This document shows, one piece after another, positions 32,178 to 40,826 of a stretch of 64,000 nt of DNA. Numbering within the stretch: the first letter of the stretch is position 1; every line of letters starts with the position of its first letter. Origin of the DNA: Phycisphaerales bacterium. Lineage in GTDB: Bacteria > Planctomycetota > Phycisphaerae > Phycisphaerales > UBA1924. The position numbers and the translations under genes are program-made. Where the stretch lies: the NCBI GenBank assembly GCA_029260345.1, contig JAJDDK010000005.1, positions 1-64,000 of the forward strand, given 5' to 3'. The notes beneath the pieces are model-generated. The model was not told the origin of the DNA. It did not search any database and saw nothing but the letters and a program-made list of their open reading frames with translations.

Positions 32178-32272
32178 AAAGCGTGGCCTTCGTGCGGCAC
32201 GAAGACCACGGCGCCTGAGAGATGGAACACAAATCGTGGCACTGACGCCTTTGGCGTCCGTACCACGGCACC
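32178..32272. repeat. Family C repeats upstream of the PLP enzyme gene
   Basis: Two related units are adjacent: CGTGGCCTTCGTGCGGCACG..ACCACGGCGCC at 32180-32213, and CGTGGCACTGACGCCTTTGG..GTCCGTACCACGGCACCC at 32236-32272. Both start CGTGGC and end CCACGGC.CC with a variable hairpin in the middle. The second ends 18 bases before the ATG of the next gene and may form its leader. Confidence 0.85.
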
Positions 32273-32289
32273 CGGATTTGGGAATTCGA

Positions 32290-33480
32290 ATGCAACACGA
32301 CTTTGAGATGAAACCAGCGACGAAGGTGATTCACGGCGGGCAGGAGATCGAGGCGACGACGGGCGCTGTGATGCCGCCGATCTTTACGTCGACGACGTAC
32401 GCGCAGGAGTCGCCGGGCGTGCACAAGGGGATGGACTACATCCGCGCGCACAACCCGACGCGGTATGCGCTTGAGCGGATGATGGCCAATCTGGAAAACT
32501 CGGGCATCTCGCGCGATGTGGATGTGAGCGAAGGCGGGTTTGCATTTTCCAGTGGGTGCGCCGCGACGGGATCGCTCTTTGATCTTGTGCCGGCGGGCAG
32601 CCACGTCATCGCGATGGACGATCTGTACGGAGGCACGCACCGACTACTCACGCAAGTGCGCCAGCCATCGCAGAATCTGAAGCTGTCGTACATCGATCTG
32701 ACGAACGCCGAGCGCCTCGCCGAAACCATGACCGGCGAGACGCGGCTCGTCTGGGTCGAAACGCCGACCAACCCGAATCTGAAAATCGCGGACCTTGCCC
32801 GCATCGCCGAGATCGCTCGCAAGAAAAACCCCGATGTCATCCTCGCGTGCGACAACACGTTTGCGAGCCCGATCAACCAGCGGCCGCTGGAGCTTGGCTT
32901 CAACGTCGTGATGCACTCGGCGACGAAGTACCTCGGCGGGCATTCGGATGTCCTCGCGGGAATCCTCGTGACGAACAAGCCTGAACTCGCCGAACGCATC
33001 CGCTTCGTGCAGAAATCGCTCGGCGCTGTGCTGGGGCCGTTTGATTCCTACCTCCTCCTCCGCGGCATCAAGACGCTCGCCATCCGCGTCGAGCGCCACA
33101 ATGAAAGCTCGCTGAAGATCGCACACTGGCTGGAGAAACACCCGAAGATCGAACGCGTCGTGCATCCGGGTTTGAAATCACACCCGCAACACGAAATCGC
33201 CAAGAAACAGATGGACGGCTTCGGCGGCATGATCACGATGTTCATCAAGGGCGGGCTGGATGAGGCGCGCCGCATGCTGGAGCGCGTGCAGATCTTCGCG
33301 CTGGCCGAATCCCTCGGCGGCGTCGAGTCCCTTATCGAACACCCCGCGATCATGACGCACTCCTCCATCTCCGCGAAACAACGCGCCGACCTCGGCATCA
33401 GCGACACACTGATTCGTCTGTCGGTAGGGATCGAGGATGTGGATGATTTGATTGGGGATCTGGAGCGGGCGCTGAAGTAG
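32290..33480 (+). CDS. Cys/Met-metabolism PLP enzyme (cystathionine gamma-synthase/lyase family)
   Basis: 396 residues from the ATG at 32290 (an ATG at 32308 is also possible). PLP-fold motifs: TKVIHGGQE, PIFTSTTYAQESPG, YIRAHNPTRYALE, GFAFSSGCAATGSLFDLV, LVWVETPTNPNLKIADLA and the Schiff-base Lys in HSATKYLGGHSDV. The end LGGVESLIEHPAIMTHSS and LIRLSVGIEDVDDLI are typical. The enzyme works in transsulfuration; synthase, gamma-lyase or beta-lyase activity cannot be separated by sight. Upstream open frame is repeat sequence. A tandem repeat array begins directly at the stop codon. Confidence 0.9.
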   Translation: MQHDFEMKPATKVIHGGQEIEATTGAVMPPIFTSTTYAQESPGVHKGMDYIRAHNPTRYALERMMANLENSGISRDVDVSEGGFAFSSGCAATGSLFDLVPAGSHVIAMDDLYGGTHRLLTQVRQPSQNLKLSYIDLTNAERLAETMTGETRLVWVETPTNPNLKIADLARIAEIARKKNPDVILACDNTFASPINQRPLELGFNVVMHSATKYLGGHSDVLAGILVTNKPELAERIRFVQKSLGAVLGPFDSYLLLRGIKTLAIRVERHNESSLKIAHWLEKHPKIERVVHPGLKSHPQHEIAKKQMDGFGGMITMFIKGGLDEARRMLERVQIFALAESLGGVESLIEHPAIMTHSSISAKQRADLGISDTLIRLSVGIEDVDDLIGDLERALK

Positions 33481-33867
33481 GATGGGATCGAGGGATCGAG
33501 GGATCGAGGGAGCGAGGGAGCGAGGCATCGAGGCATCGAGATTCGAGGATCGGGTGCCGTGGTACGCTCGCCAAAGGCGAGAGTGCCACGATTCAGTGTC
33601 CGACTCCGAGCAAGTCGCATTGAACGTTGACGCCCCCTCCCCCGCCCCGCGGGGGAGGACACAGGTGGGGGCTACTTACTTCTCCAATCCTCGAACGTGA
33701 ACAGCGCGACGAGGCAGGTAGAAGGCAGTAGTTCAGTAGCCCTCCCCCTACCCCCTCCCGCAAGGCGGGAGGGGAGGCAATCCGGCGACGCGCCTGATCC
33801 GAACCGTCCCGACACGTCGGGATCAGGAAGCGGTTTCCACAGCACACTTCGAATAAGTTCATGCGCC
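33481..33867. repeat. Tandem repeats and composite palindromes before the DinB-like gene
   Basis: The 387-base gap has GAGGGATC/GAGGGAGC tandem units (33483-33541), a family C unit (GTGCCGTGGTACGCTCGCCAAAG...GTGCCACG, 33553-33591), family F (from 33638), the spacer AACGTGAACAGCGCGACGAGGCAG, family F again, and family E (CGAACCGTCCCGACACGTCGGGATCAGGAAGCGG) carrying an extra CCCGACACGTCGGG hairpin. Nothing else coding is seen. Confidence 0.85.
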
Positions 33868-34365
33868 ATGAACCTCCTCGACCGCCTGCTCGGCCATGAC
33901 GACTGGACCACACGCCGCCTGCTCGAACTCGCGGCGCCCCTCCCCGACGACGATCTCGATCGTGAGTTTGATCTCGGCAAGCGCACACTGCGCGCCACGT
34001 TTGATCACATGATCCGCAACGTCGAAGTGTGGACGGATCTGATGCGCAGCCGCGCGGCGAGGGAGCGCGCCGGGACGAGTATTGCGGAGTTGATGACCCG
34101 TCACGATGCGTCGATGGCGGAGTTCAGCGCGCTGGCGAATGAAATCGAATCACGGGGCGCCTGGGATGAGAGCTGGATGGATCGCGAAGAAGCGCCGCCG
34201 AAGGAGCGCACGTTTGGCGGGACCATTGCGCACGTGATTACGCACAACATGCACCACCGGTCGCAGCTCCTGTTCATGCTGCGGCGGCTCGGCGTTCAAG
34301 ACGTGCCGGAGGGGGATGTTTTGAGTTGGGAAGAGGGATCGAAAGGAACCGAACTACGCCCGTGA
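33868..34365 (+). CDS. DinB-family protein
   Basis: 165 residues from the ATG at 33868. The four-helix DinB pattern is visible, with metal-type His in LLGHDDWTTRRLLELA, in TFDHMIRNVEVW and in HVITHNMHHRSQLLFMLRRLG. DinB/YfiT-like proteins are metal-binding bundles, some of them thiol transferases. The last residues (GSKGTELRP) and the stop codon come from a family E repeat (GAACCGAACTACGCCCGTGA), so the C-terminus has been rewritten by the repeat. Upstream in-frame sequence is repeat as well. Confidence 0.82.
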   Translation: MNLLDRLLGHDDWTTRRLLELAAPLPDDDLDREFDLGKRTLRATFDHMIRNVEVWTDLMRSRAARERAGTSIAELMTRHDASMAEFSALANEIESRGAWDESWMDREEAPPKERTFGGTIAHVITHNMHHRSQLLFMLRRLGVQDVPEGDVLSWEEGSKGTELRP

Positions 34366-34800
34366 AGAAGCGGATTCACAGCATGCCCCTCCCCCGCCTT
34401 GCGGGGGAGGACACAGGAGGGGGCTACTCCGGCTACCACTCCTACAAGTCTCGAACGTTAACAGCGAAATGAGACAGGTAGAAGGGAGAAGCTCAGTAGC
34501 CCTCCCCCTACCCCCTCCCGCGAGGCGGGAGGGGAGGAAACAGAACCGCGCCCGTGAGGAAGCGGTCTTGTGCAATAGTCGTATACATGCCCACGCAGAC
34601 GTGGGCATGCCACCCGAGGCGCCTCCCCCTCCCTCTCCCACGGGGAGAGGGCCGGGGTGAGGGGGTTGGTCGATCAAAGAGTCGATCAATTCGAAACGGC
34701 ATCAATGCGATTGATCTGCGAACCGCTTCCTCACGGGCGCGGTTCGGAATTGCATCTAACCGTGGCACTGACACCTTCGGTGTCCGTACCACGCCACCCG
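34340..34800. repeat. Large composite repeat array between DinB-like and zinc-ribbon genes
   Basis: Family E (34346-34374, overlapping the DinB stop), family F (34380-34425), the spacer CGAACGTTAACAGCGAAATGAGACAGG, family F (34498-34535), family E (34544-34570), an inverted repeat ATGCCCACGCAGACGTGGGCAT (34587-34608), family F (34620-34665), family E inverted (34723-34748) and family C (34761-34797) follow each other over 460 bases. Only the end of the DinB gene at its left edge is coding. Confidence 0.9.
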
Positions 34801-34805
34801 GCGAA

Positions 34806-35063
34806 TTAGTCGCTGACCTCGACAAAATCATCTTCGGACAATCCTGCTGAACGGATATCCAACAAATTCGCATCGCGTCCCGGAATGTCGATCGCAAGAA
34901 ACCCTTCGTTCTTCCGACCGATGTCAGAAGGTTTATTCCAGCCGGCTCCACATTCTTCGCATTCGAACAATAACGCATGGGTGTCTGATCGCACGTAGCA
35001 GAAGATCCGGCCTTGACTACAAGCAGGGCAATTGCTGCATGGCTTGTATTTCAGTCCCTGCAT
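34806..35063 (-). CDS. Small zinc-ribbon protein (85 residues)
   Basis: From the ATG at 35063 the protein has CSNCPACSQGRIFCYVRSDT and FECEECGAGW, two Cys pairs typical of a zinc ribbon, then an acidic C-terminal helix (IDIPGRDANLLDIRSAGLSEDDF). An upstream in-frame extension to 35150 is translated family C repeat and is left out. No function is recognised. The gene is isolated, bounded by repeat arrays on both sides. Confidence 0.6.
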   Translation of the reverse strand: MQGLKYKPCSNCPACSQGRIFCYVRSDTHALLFECEECGAGWNKPSDIGRKNEGFLAIDIPGRDANLLDIRSAGLSEDDFVEVSD

Positions 35064-35104
35064 GGCGTTCTTCTTCGGTACGTGGTAGAGGAAGGGATGT
35101 GTGT

Positions 35105-35146
35105 TCACTCGTGGCACTGACGCCTGCGGCGTCCGTACCACGGCGC
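35105..35146. repeat. Family C repeat
   Basis: CGTGGCACTGACGCCTGCGG followed by CGTCCGTACCACGGCGCCC. It lies upstream of the small zinc-ribbon gene and downstream of sucB. Confidence 0.88.
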
Positions 35147-35196
35147 CCAATCCCTTCTTCTTCCTCCGTCTTCCTCCGCGTTCTTCCCCGCTCGTC

Positions 35197-36540
35197 TCAC
35201 ATTCCCAGCAGCAGCCGCTCCGGGTCCTCGATGCATTCTTTGACGTGCTTGAGGAATGTCACGGCGCCTTCGCCGTCGACGATACGGTGGTCGTAGCTCA
35301 GGGCGAGGTACATCATCGGGCGGATGACGACTTCGCCGCTGCCCGGCTTGTCCGGGTTCTCGACGGGGCGGCGCATGATGTTGTGCATGCCGAGGATGCC
35401 GCTTTGCGGGGGATTCAAAATCGGCGTGCTCATCATGCTGCCGTACACACCACCGTTGGAGATGGTGAACGTGCCGCCCTGCATTTCTTCGAGGGTGAGC
35501 TTGCCGTCGCGGGCGCGCACGGCGAGTTCGCGAATGGTGGATTCCACATCAGCGAAGCTCAGTGTCTCGCAATTGCGCACGACGGGGACAACGAGGCCCT
35601 TGGGCGTGCCGACGGCGACGGCGATGTCGCAGTAGCTGTGCCGCAGAACTTCGGGCTCGCCCTTGTCGTTCGTGCCGATCTGCGAGTTCACATTCGGCAC
35701 GGCCTGCAATGCGCTCACGCACGCCTTGACGAAGAACGACATGAAGCCAAGACCCACGCCGTGCTTCTTTTCGAACGCTTCCTTGTGCTTCTTGCGCAGG
35801 GCCATGACGTTTGTCATGTCGCATTCGTTGAACGTCGTGAGCATCGCGGCGGTCTGCTGCGCCTCGACGAGGCGGGCGGCGATGCGCTGACGCAATGGGG
35901 ACATGCGTTCGCGGGTGATGGTGCGGGTTGCGCCGCCTGCGCTCGACACGGGCGAGACGCCCGTGCCACCGACGCCCGTTGTTTTCGCCGCGCCGTTGGG
36001 GTGCGTCTGGATGAACGCAAGCACGTCCTGTTCGCGGATGCGTCCGCCGGGGCCGGTGCCGCTGACGCCGGTGAGATCAAGGTGATGATCCTCGGCGATT
36101 TTCTTGGCCAGAGGCGTGGCGTGAATGTCCTGCGAAGCGCCGCCCGATGCTGGCGATTGTGACGGCGCGGGTGTGGCGTTCTTCTTCGAAGGCGCATCCT
36201 GCGTCGCCGTTGACTTTGCCTCGCTCTTGGCCGGTTCGCTTTTTCCGGATTCCTGTTTGGATTGCTTGGTGTCGGAATCCGCCGCGCCACCGGCGGGCTT
36301 CTTCGCGGATTCATCGATCGAGCCGACCACGGCGCCGACCGCGACGGTGTCGCCTTCACTGGCGCTGCGCTTCACCGCGCCGGCGGCGGGCGCGGGGATC
36401 TCCATGGTGATCTTGTCCGTCTCGAGTTCGAGCACGGGCTCATCGCGATCGGCCCAGTCGCCGTCGGCCTTCAACCACGTCGCGATGACGCCTTCACTGA
36501 CGGATTCGCCCAGCGCCGGGATGGTGATGTTGGTGCTCAT
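35197..36540 (-). CDS. sucB: 2-oxoglutarate dehydrogenase E2 (dihydrolipoamide succinyltransferase)
   Basis: 447 residues. The lipoyl domain (residues 1-78) carries the lipoyl Lys in [12 protein letters not shown]. An Ala/Ser/Lys-rich linker leads to the peripheral E1/E3-binding domain ([35 protein letters not shown]). The catalytic domain ends with [16 protein letters not shown], containing the HxxxDG active site, and RLLLGM. A family A repeat at 35946-35971 is read in frame as [12 protein letters not shown] in the linker before the catalytic domain. The gene follows sucA after 51 bases that contain a family G repeat. E3 is not in the window. Confidence 0.93.
   Translation of the reverse strand: MSTNITIPALGESVSEGVIATWLKADGDWADRDEPVLELETDKITMEIPAPAAGAVKRSASEGDTVAVGAVVGSIDESAKKPAGGAADSDTKQSKQESGKSEPAKSEAKSTATQDAPSKKNATPAPSQSPASGGASQDIHATPLAKKIAEDHHLDLTGVSGTGPGGRIREQDVLAFIQTHPNGAAKTTGVGGTGVSPVSSAGGATRTITRERMSPLRQRIAARLVEAQQTAAMLTTFNECDMTNVMALRKKHKEAFEKKHGVGLGFMSFFVKACVSALQAVPNVNSQIGTNDKGEPEVLRHSYCDIAVAVGTPKGLVVPVVRNCETLSFADVESTIRELAVRARDGKLTLEEMQGGTFTISNGGVYGSMMSTPILNPPQSGILGMHNIMRRPVENPDKPGSGEVVIRPMMYLALSYDHRIVDGEGAVTFLKHVKECIEDPERLLLGM
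35946..35971. repeat. Family A repeat in frame inside sucB
   Basis: GACACGGGCGAGACGCCCGTGCCACC encodes GGTGVSPVS on the minus strand, in the flexible linker between the binding and catalytic domains. Confidence 0.88.
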
Positions 36541-36565
36541 GGTGTTGCTCGTGATCTCGTTCCGT

Positions 36566-36590
36566 ACAGCTCGGAGAACTGTGTCACCGG
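36566..36590. repeat. Family G repeat between sucA and sucB
   Basis: ACAGCTCGGAGAACTGTGTCACC fills half of the 51-base gap of the sucAB operon and ends at the sucA stop codon. Confidence 0.8.
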
Positions 36591-36591
36591 G

Positions 36592-39450
36592 TTAGGTGGC
36601 CGCGACGGGTTCGGGCGTTGCGGCGCCGATCGCCGACGTGAGAAGTTTGTCTTGTTCGCGCTCGTGCTGCTTCTTGGAGCCGGTCGCGGGTGTGGCGCTG
36701 GCGGGGCGGCCGACGTACGGCAGCGGATCCCAGCCCATCAGGTCGCGCACGGCGCCGTCCATGTAGCGATAGGCGCCCGCGTTCTTCGGCTCTTCCTGCA
36801 CCCATTTGGGCTTTGCGTTCTTGGGGTAGCGCTTCAGGATGGTTTCGAGCATCTCCGTGTTCAGCGGATAGAGCTGCTCCACACGGATGATGGCGATGTT
36901 GTCGCGGCCGATTTCGTCGCGGCGCTGCATGAGGTCGTAGAAAACCTTGCCGGAGCAAAGGATGATTTCCTTGACGCCGCGCCGATCGCCGGATTTTTCA
37001 AACGCGGGGTCGTCGATGATGTCGTAGAAGCGACCCTTCACCAGTTCACTCACCGATGATGAGCATTCCGGCAAACGGAGCAGACTCTTGGGCGACATGA
37101 CGATCAGCGGCTTGCGGAAGTTGCGGCGCACCTGTCGGCGCAGCAGGTGGAAGATCTGCGCCGGCGTCGTCGGGTAGACCACTTGAATGTTGTCGTCGGC
37201 GCACAGATTCAGGAATCGTTCGAGGCGCGCTGAGGAGTGTTCCGGACCCTGCCCTTCGTAAGAGTGCGGCAGGAGCATCGTCAAGCCGCTCCAGCGCTGC
37301 CACTTGAGCTGCGCCGACGCGAGGTACTGATCGAGAATGACCTGCGCGCCGTTGACGAAGTCGCCAAACTGCGCTTCCCAGATCACCAGAATGTTCGGGT
37401 CTGCAAGGGAATAGCCGTATTCGTACGCGACGATGGCTTCTTCAGAAAGCGGGCTGTCGTAGATGCAGAAGCGTCCCTGACGCGGGCGTCCGTCGTCGCC
37501 CATATCGCCTGGCTCCTGGCCTTTGACGCCGGGTTCGCCCATTTCGCGCATGTGGTTCAGCGGGACGTAGAAGTCGCCGGTTTCGGCGTCGCGCAGCACG
37601 GCGTGCCGGTGGCTGAACGTGCCGCGACGGGAATCCTGACCGCTGACGCGCACCGCAGTGCCTTCGAGCAGCAGCGAACCGAACGCCAGCGCTTCGGCGG
37701 CGCCCCAATCCAGCGGCTCATCGTTATCGATGACCTGAGCGCGCTTCTCGAGAATCTTGGCAAGCGTCTTGTGAATATTGAAATCTTTGGGCGAATGTCC
37801 GATGGCCTTCGCGATTTCCGCAAGCTGCTTGCGATCGACGCCGGTGTTGACCGGCTCGTGCGAATACTTGTGCGTGAAGCCCTGCCAGCGCCATGAGCCG
37901 GGGTCGATGGTCGGGTCAACGCCCATCTTGTTGGCGCGGGACTGGGCCATTTCCATTTGGTCTTCAAGACTCTTGCGGATGGTCTCGACGTCCGCCTCCG
38001 TGATGACGTCTTCGGCGAGCAGGCGCTCGGCGTACGTCTTCAGGACGCTGGGCTTCTTCTTGATGAGCGCCGCCATGACTGGTTGCGTGAAAGACGGGTC
38101 GTCGCCTTCGTTGTGGCCCCAGCGCCGGTAGCACCAGAGATCAACGACGACATCGCGCCCGAACTCCTGCCGGTAGCGCATCGCGATATCGGCGGCGTGC
38201 AGCACCGCATCGGGATCTTCGCCGTTCACATGAATGATCGGCGTGTCGATCATCTTGAAGATGTCGGTGCAGTAGGGGCCGCTGCGGGCGTCATCCGGGC
38301 CGGTCGTGAAACCGATGAGGTTGTTGATGATGACGTGCATCGTGCCGCCGGTCTTGTAACCGGGGAGCTGCGAGAAGTTCAGCGTTTCCTGCACGACGCC
38401 CTGGCCGATGACGGCCGCGTCTCCGTGTATGAGCAGCGGCACGACCTGCTTGCGATCTTTGTCCGACACGAGGCGCTGCTTGGCGCGGGTGCGTCCTTCG
38501 ACGACGCCGTTGACCGATTCGAGGTGGCTGGGGTTGCTCGCGAGGACGACGCGGTATTCCTTGCCGGTGCGCGTGACGCGGTCACCGGAGTACCCGAGGT
38601 GGTACTTCACGTCGCCGCCGCCATCGACGAAGTCTTCGTCCCAGTTGGCTTCAAACTCAGTGAAAATCTGCTCGTAGCTCTTGCCGAGGACGTTGTTGAG
38701 GACGTTCAGGCGGCCGCGATGGGCCATGCCCATGATGTATTCGCGCACGCCAAGTTCAGCGCCCTGCTCGATGATGCGGTCCAGCAGCGGAATCGTGGAC
38801 TCCGCGCCTTCGAGGCTGAAGCGCTTCTGCCCGAGGTAGCGCTTGTGCAGGAACGTCTCGAACATTTCCGACTGGTGGAGGCGCTCGAGCGCGTGAATGC
38901 GTTCGCCATTGGAAAGCGTCGCCTGGTTGCGCGTGGTCTCGAAAGCGTTGCGCAGCCACTCACGCTGGGTGGCGTCGGCGATGTACATGTATTCGACGCC
39001 GATGGAGCGGCAGTACGTTTCGTCCAGCGCTTCGATGATGGCGCGGAGCGTGGCCGGTTTCTCAACGGGCAACGTCCCGGGGTCGAAGGTGCGGTCGAGG
39101 TCCGCGTCGGACAATCCCCAGTGTTGCGGCGTGAGTTCATCAGGCGCCGGGCGCTCGCGACCGAAGGGGTCGAGCGTGGCGCAGAAGTGGCCCCATTCGC
39201 GGTAGGCGTCGATCAGTCGATCGACCGCCCTCTGCGCGGAGTCAGCTCCGGCGGGGGCGGCGGTCGGAGCCGCGGCAGCGCCACTGGCCGGGGCGCCGGA
39301 GGCACGTCCCAGTTCAAAGCCCTGAAAGAACTCGGCGAGGTCGTCCGAGACTGATTCCGGGTGGTCCAGCCACCGCTGATACTGCTCGTCCAGATACTCG
39401 GCGTTCCAGCCGTTCACTGACGGCCTCGCTGCGCGCACTGAAGTGCCCAT
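36592..39450 (-). CDS. sucA: 2-oxoglutarate dehydrogenase E1 component
   Basis: 952 residues, the usual length. The N-terminal helix (NAEYLDEQYQRWLDHPESVSDDLAEFFQGFE) binds E2. Further motifs: GVEYMYIAD, GMAHRGRLNVLNNVLGKSY, HGDAAVIGQGVVQETLN, NNLIGFTT, VDLWCYRRWGHNEGDDPSFTQP, then YEYGYSLADPNILVIWEAQFGDFVNGAQVI and LLPHSYEGQGPEHSS. The enzyme decarboxylates 2-oxoglutarate with thiamine diphosphate in the TCA cycle. It is the first gene of the sucAB unit. An insertion of Ala/Pro residues (ASGAPASGAAAAPTAAPAGA) separates the N-terminal helix from the rest. Confidence 0.95.
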   Translation of the reverse strand: MGTSVRAARPSVNGWNAEYLDEQYQRWLDHPESVSDDLAEFFQGFELGRASGAPASGAAAAPTAAPAGADSAQRAVDRLIDAYREWGHFCATLDPFGRERPAPDELTPQHWGLSDADLDRTFDPGTLPVEKPATLRAIIEALDETYCRSIGVEYMYIADATQREWLRNAFETTRNQATLSNGERIHALERLHQSEMFETFLHKRYLGQKRFSLEGAESTIPLLDRIIEQGAELGVREYIMGMAHRGRLNVLNNVLGKSYEQIFTEFEANWDEDFVDGGGDVKYHLGYSGDRVTRTGKEYRVVLASNPSHLESVNGVVEGRTRAKQRLVSDKDRKQVVPLLIHGDAAVIGQGVVQETLNFSQLPGYKTGGTMHVIINNLIGFTTGPDDARSGPYCTDIFKMIDTPIIHVNGEDPDAVLHAADIAMRYRQEFGRDVVVDLWCYRRWGHNEGDDPSFTQPVMAALIKKKPSVLKTYAERLLAEDVITEADVETIRKSLEDQMEMAQSRANKMGVDPTIDPGSWRWQGFTHKYSHEPVNTGVDRKQLAEIAKAIGHSPKDFNIHKTLAKILEKRAQVIDNDEPLDWGAAEALAFGSLLLEGTAVRVSGQDSRRGTFSHRHAVLRDAETGDFYVPLNHMREMGEPGVKGQEPGDMGDDGRPRQGRFCIYDSPLSEEAIVAYEYGYSLADPNILVIWEAQFGDFVNGAQVILDQYLASAQLKWQRWSGLTMLLPHSYEGQGPEHSSARLERFLNLCADDNIQVVYPTTPAQIFHLLRRQVRRNFRKPLIVMSPKSLLRLPECSSSVSELVKGRFYDIIDDPAFEKSGDRRGVKEIILCSGKVFYDLMQRRDEIGRDNIAIIRVEQLYPLNTEMLETILKRYPKNAKPKWVQEEPKNAGAYRYMDGAVRDLMGWDPLPYVGRPASATPATGSKKQHEREQDKLLTSAIGAATPEPVAAT

Positions 39451-39863
39451 GTCGTGAATCCACCTGCACTTGGCGTCCGATCGAGGGGTGGGCGGATCCG
39501 CAGCCGCGGCGCTCGATCACTGGAGCACTGTAGGGATAGTAGTGTTTGAATCGGCGTTGGTGGACGGCCGAATGAGCGTATTTTGAGACGTTGGGGGAAA
39601 CGGTGGGTGCGGCGCTGAAAACGTTTCAAAAAGTGGGTGGCGTCGAGCGGTGGTTCTATCGGGCGCCGTGGTACGGCGACCAAAGGTCGCAGTGCCACGG
39701 TTGAGTTTGCGAACCACCTATCGTGGCACTGACGCCTACGGCGTCCGTACCACGGCACCCTCAAACTGATCCTGAATCGTTGAATGAAATCGCGAATGGG
39801 AAAGAAACTCGGCCCTCACCCGTCAATGCTGCGCATTGACACCCTCTCCCAAGGGGAGAGGGA
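39451..39863. repeat. Repeat-filled region between pstB and sucA
   Basis: Family C units at 39662-39702 (GCGCCGTGGTACGGCGACCA..GGTCGCAGTGCCACGG) and 39722-39757 (CGTGGCACTGACGCCTACGGCG..CACGG) lie head to head. A family F unit at 39812-39866 (CCCTCACCCG...CTCTCCCAAGGGGAGAGGG, with a CAATGCTGCGCATTG hairpin) runs up to and over the pstB stop codon. The first 90 bases, upstream of sucA, hold its promoter region, with nothing recognisable by eye. Confidence 0.85.
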
Positions 39864-40823
39864 TTAGCCAAACCGCCCCGTCACGTACTGCTCTGTTTCC
39901 GGAAGTTTCGGGTTCTGGAACAGCTCCGCCGTGGGGCCGAATTCGACGAGGCGGCCGAGGTACATGAACGCGGTGTAATCACTCACTCGGGCTGCCTGCT
40001 GCATGTTGTGCGTGACGATCACGACGGTGTAGCGCTGGCCGATCTCGCTGATGAGGTCTTCAATCTTTAATGTCGCAATGGGATCGAGCGCCGAGCACGG
40101 TTCGTCCATGAGCAGCACTTCGGGCTCCGCCGCGATGGCGCGGGCGATGCAGATGCGCTGCTGCTGACCGCCGGACAGACCCGTGCCGGGCTGGTGCAGA
40201 CGGTCTTTCACTTCGTCCCAGATCGCGGCGCCGCGCAGGGCTTTCTCGCACACTTCATTGAGCACGCTCTTGCGCCGTTCGCCGTCAATGCGCAACGGAT
40301 ACACCACGTTTTCGTAAATGCTCATCGGGAACGGGTTGGACTTCTGAAACACCATGCCCATGCGCTTGCGCAGATCGATGACGTCTACGTCGGGCGCATA
40401 GACCGGTTCACCATTCAGCAGCAATTCGCCGTCGGTGCGCACGCTCGGGATCAAATCATTCAGACGATTGATAGAGCGTAGGAACGTGGACTTGCCGCAA
40501 CCGGAGGGGCCGATGAGGGCCGTGACCTTGCCGCGGGGGATGTTCATGTTCAGGTCGAAGAGCGCCTGAGCCGCGCCGTACCAAAGACGGAAGTTCTGCA
40601 CGTTCAAAACGTGCGGCTCATCCTCGACGGCGTCGTGAATGGTCGCGGGGACGGTCTCGCCGCGCCGGATGGCGTCAATGACGGCGAACTCGCTTGGGTC
40701 GGGCGCTGGTTGCGCATCGCGGCTCTGCATTTCGACGCGACGCGTCTTGACGGCCGATTCCGCTTCGGATGTGTGGGTTTGCTCGTCCATGGTTGGGGCT
40801 GTCGAGGTTTCTGTTCGAGTCAT
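39864..40823 (-). CDS. pstB: Phosphate ABC transporter ATP-binding protein
   Basis: 319 residues. Walker [11 protein letters not shown]-loop [18 protein letters not shown], signature [16 protein letters not shown], Walker [14 protein letters not shown] and H-loop [20 protein letters not shown] are all typical of PstB. About 70 N-terminal residues (Glu/Asp-rich, no motif) come before the usual PstB start at [18 protein letters not shown]; whether they are all translated is uncertain. It powers phosphate import with PstA and PstC. It starts 3 bases after pstA and ends at a family F repeat. Confidence 0.95.
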   Translation of the reverse strand: MTRTETSTAPTMDEQTHTSEAESAVKTRRVEMQSRDAQPAPDPSEFAVIDAIRRGETVPATIHDAVEDEPHVLNVQNFRLWYGAAQALFDLNMNIPRGKVTALIGPSGCGKSTFLRSINRLNDLIPSVRTDGELLLNGEPVYAPDVDVIDLRKRMGMVFQKSNPFPMSIYENVVYPLRIDGERRKSVLNEVCEKALRGAAIWDEVKDRLHQPGTGLSGGQQQRICIARAIAAEPEVLLMDEPCSALDPIATLKIEDLISEIGQRYTVVIVTHNMQQAARVSDYTAFMYLGRLVEFGPTAELFQNPKLPETEQYVTGRFG

Positions 40824-40826
40824 AGC

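Noticed and set aside
37957-39354. 465-codon plus-strand frame inside sucA
   Set aside because: It is fully antisense to conserved SucA blocks and has no motif of its own.
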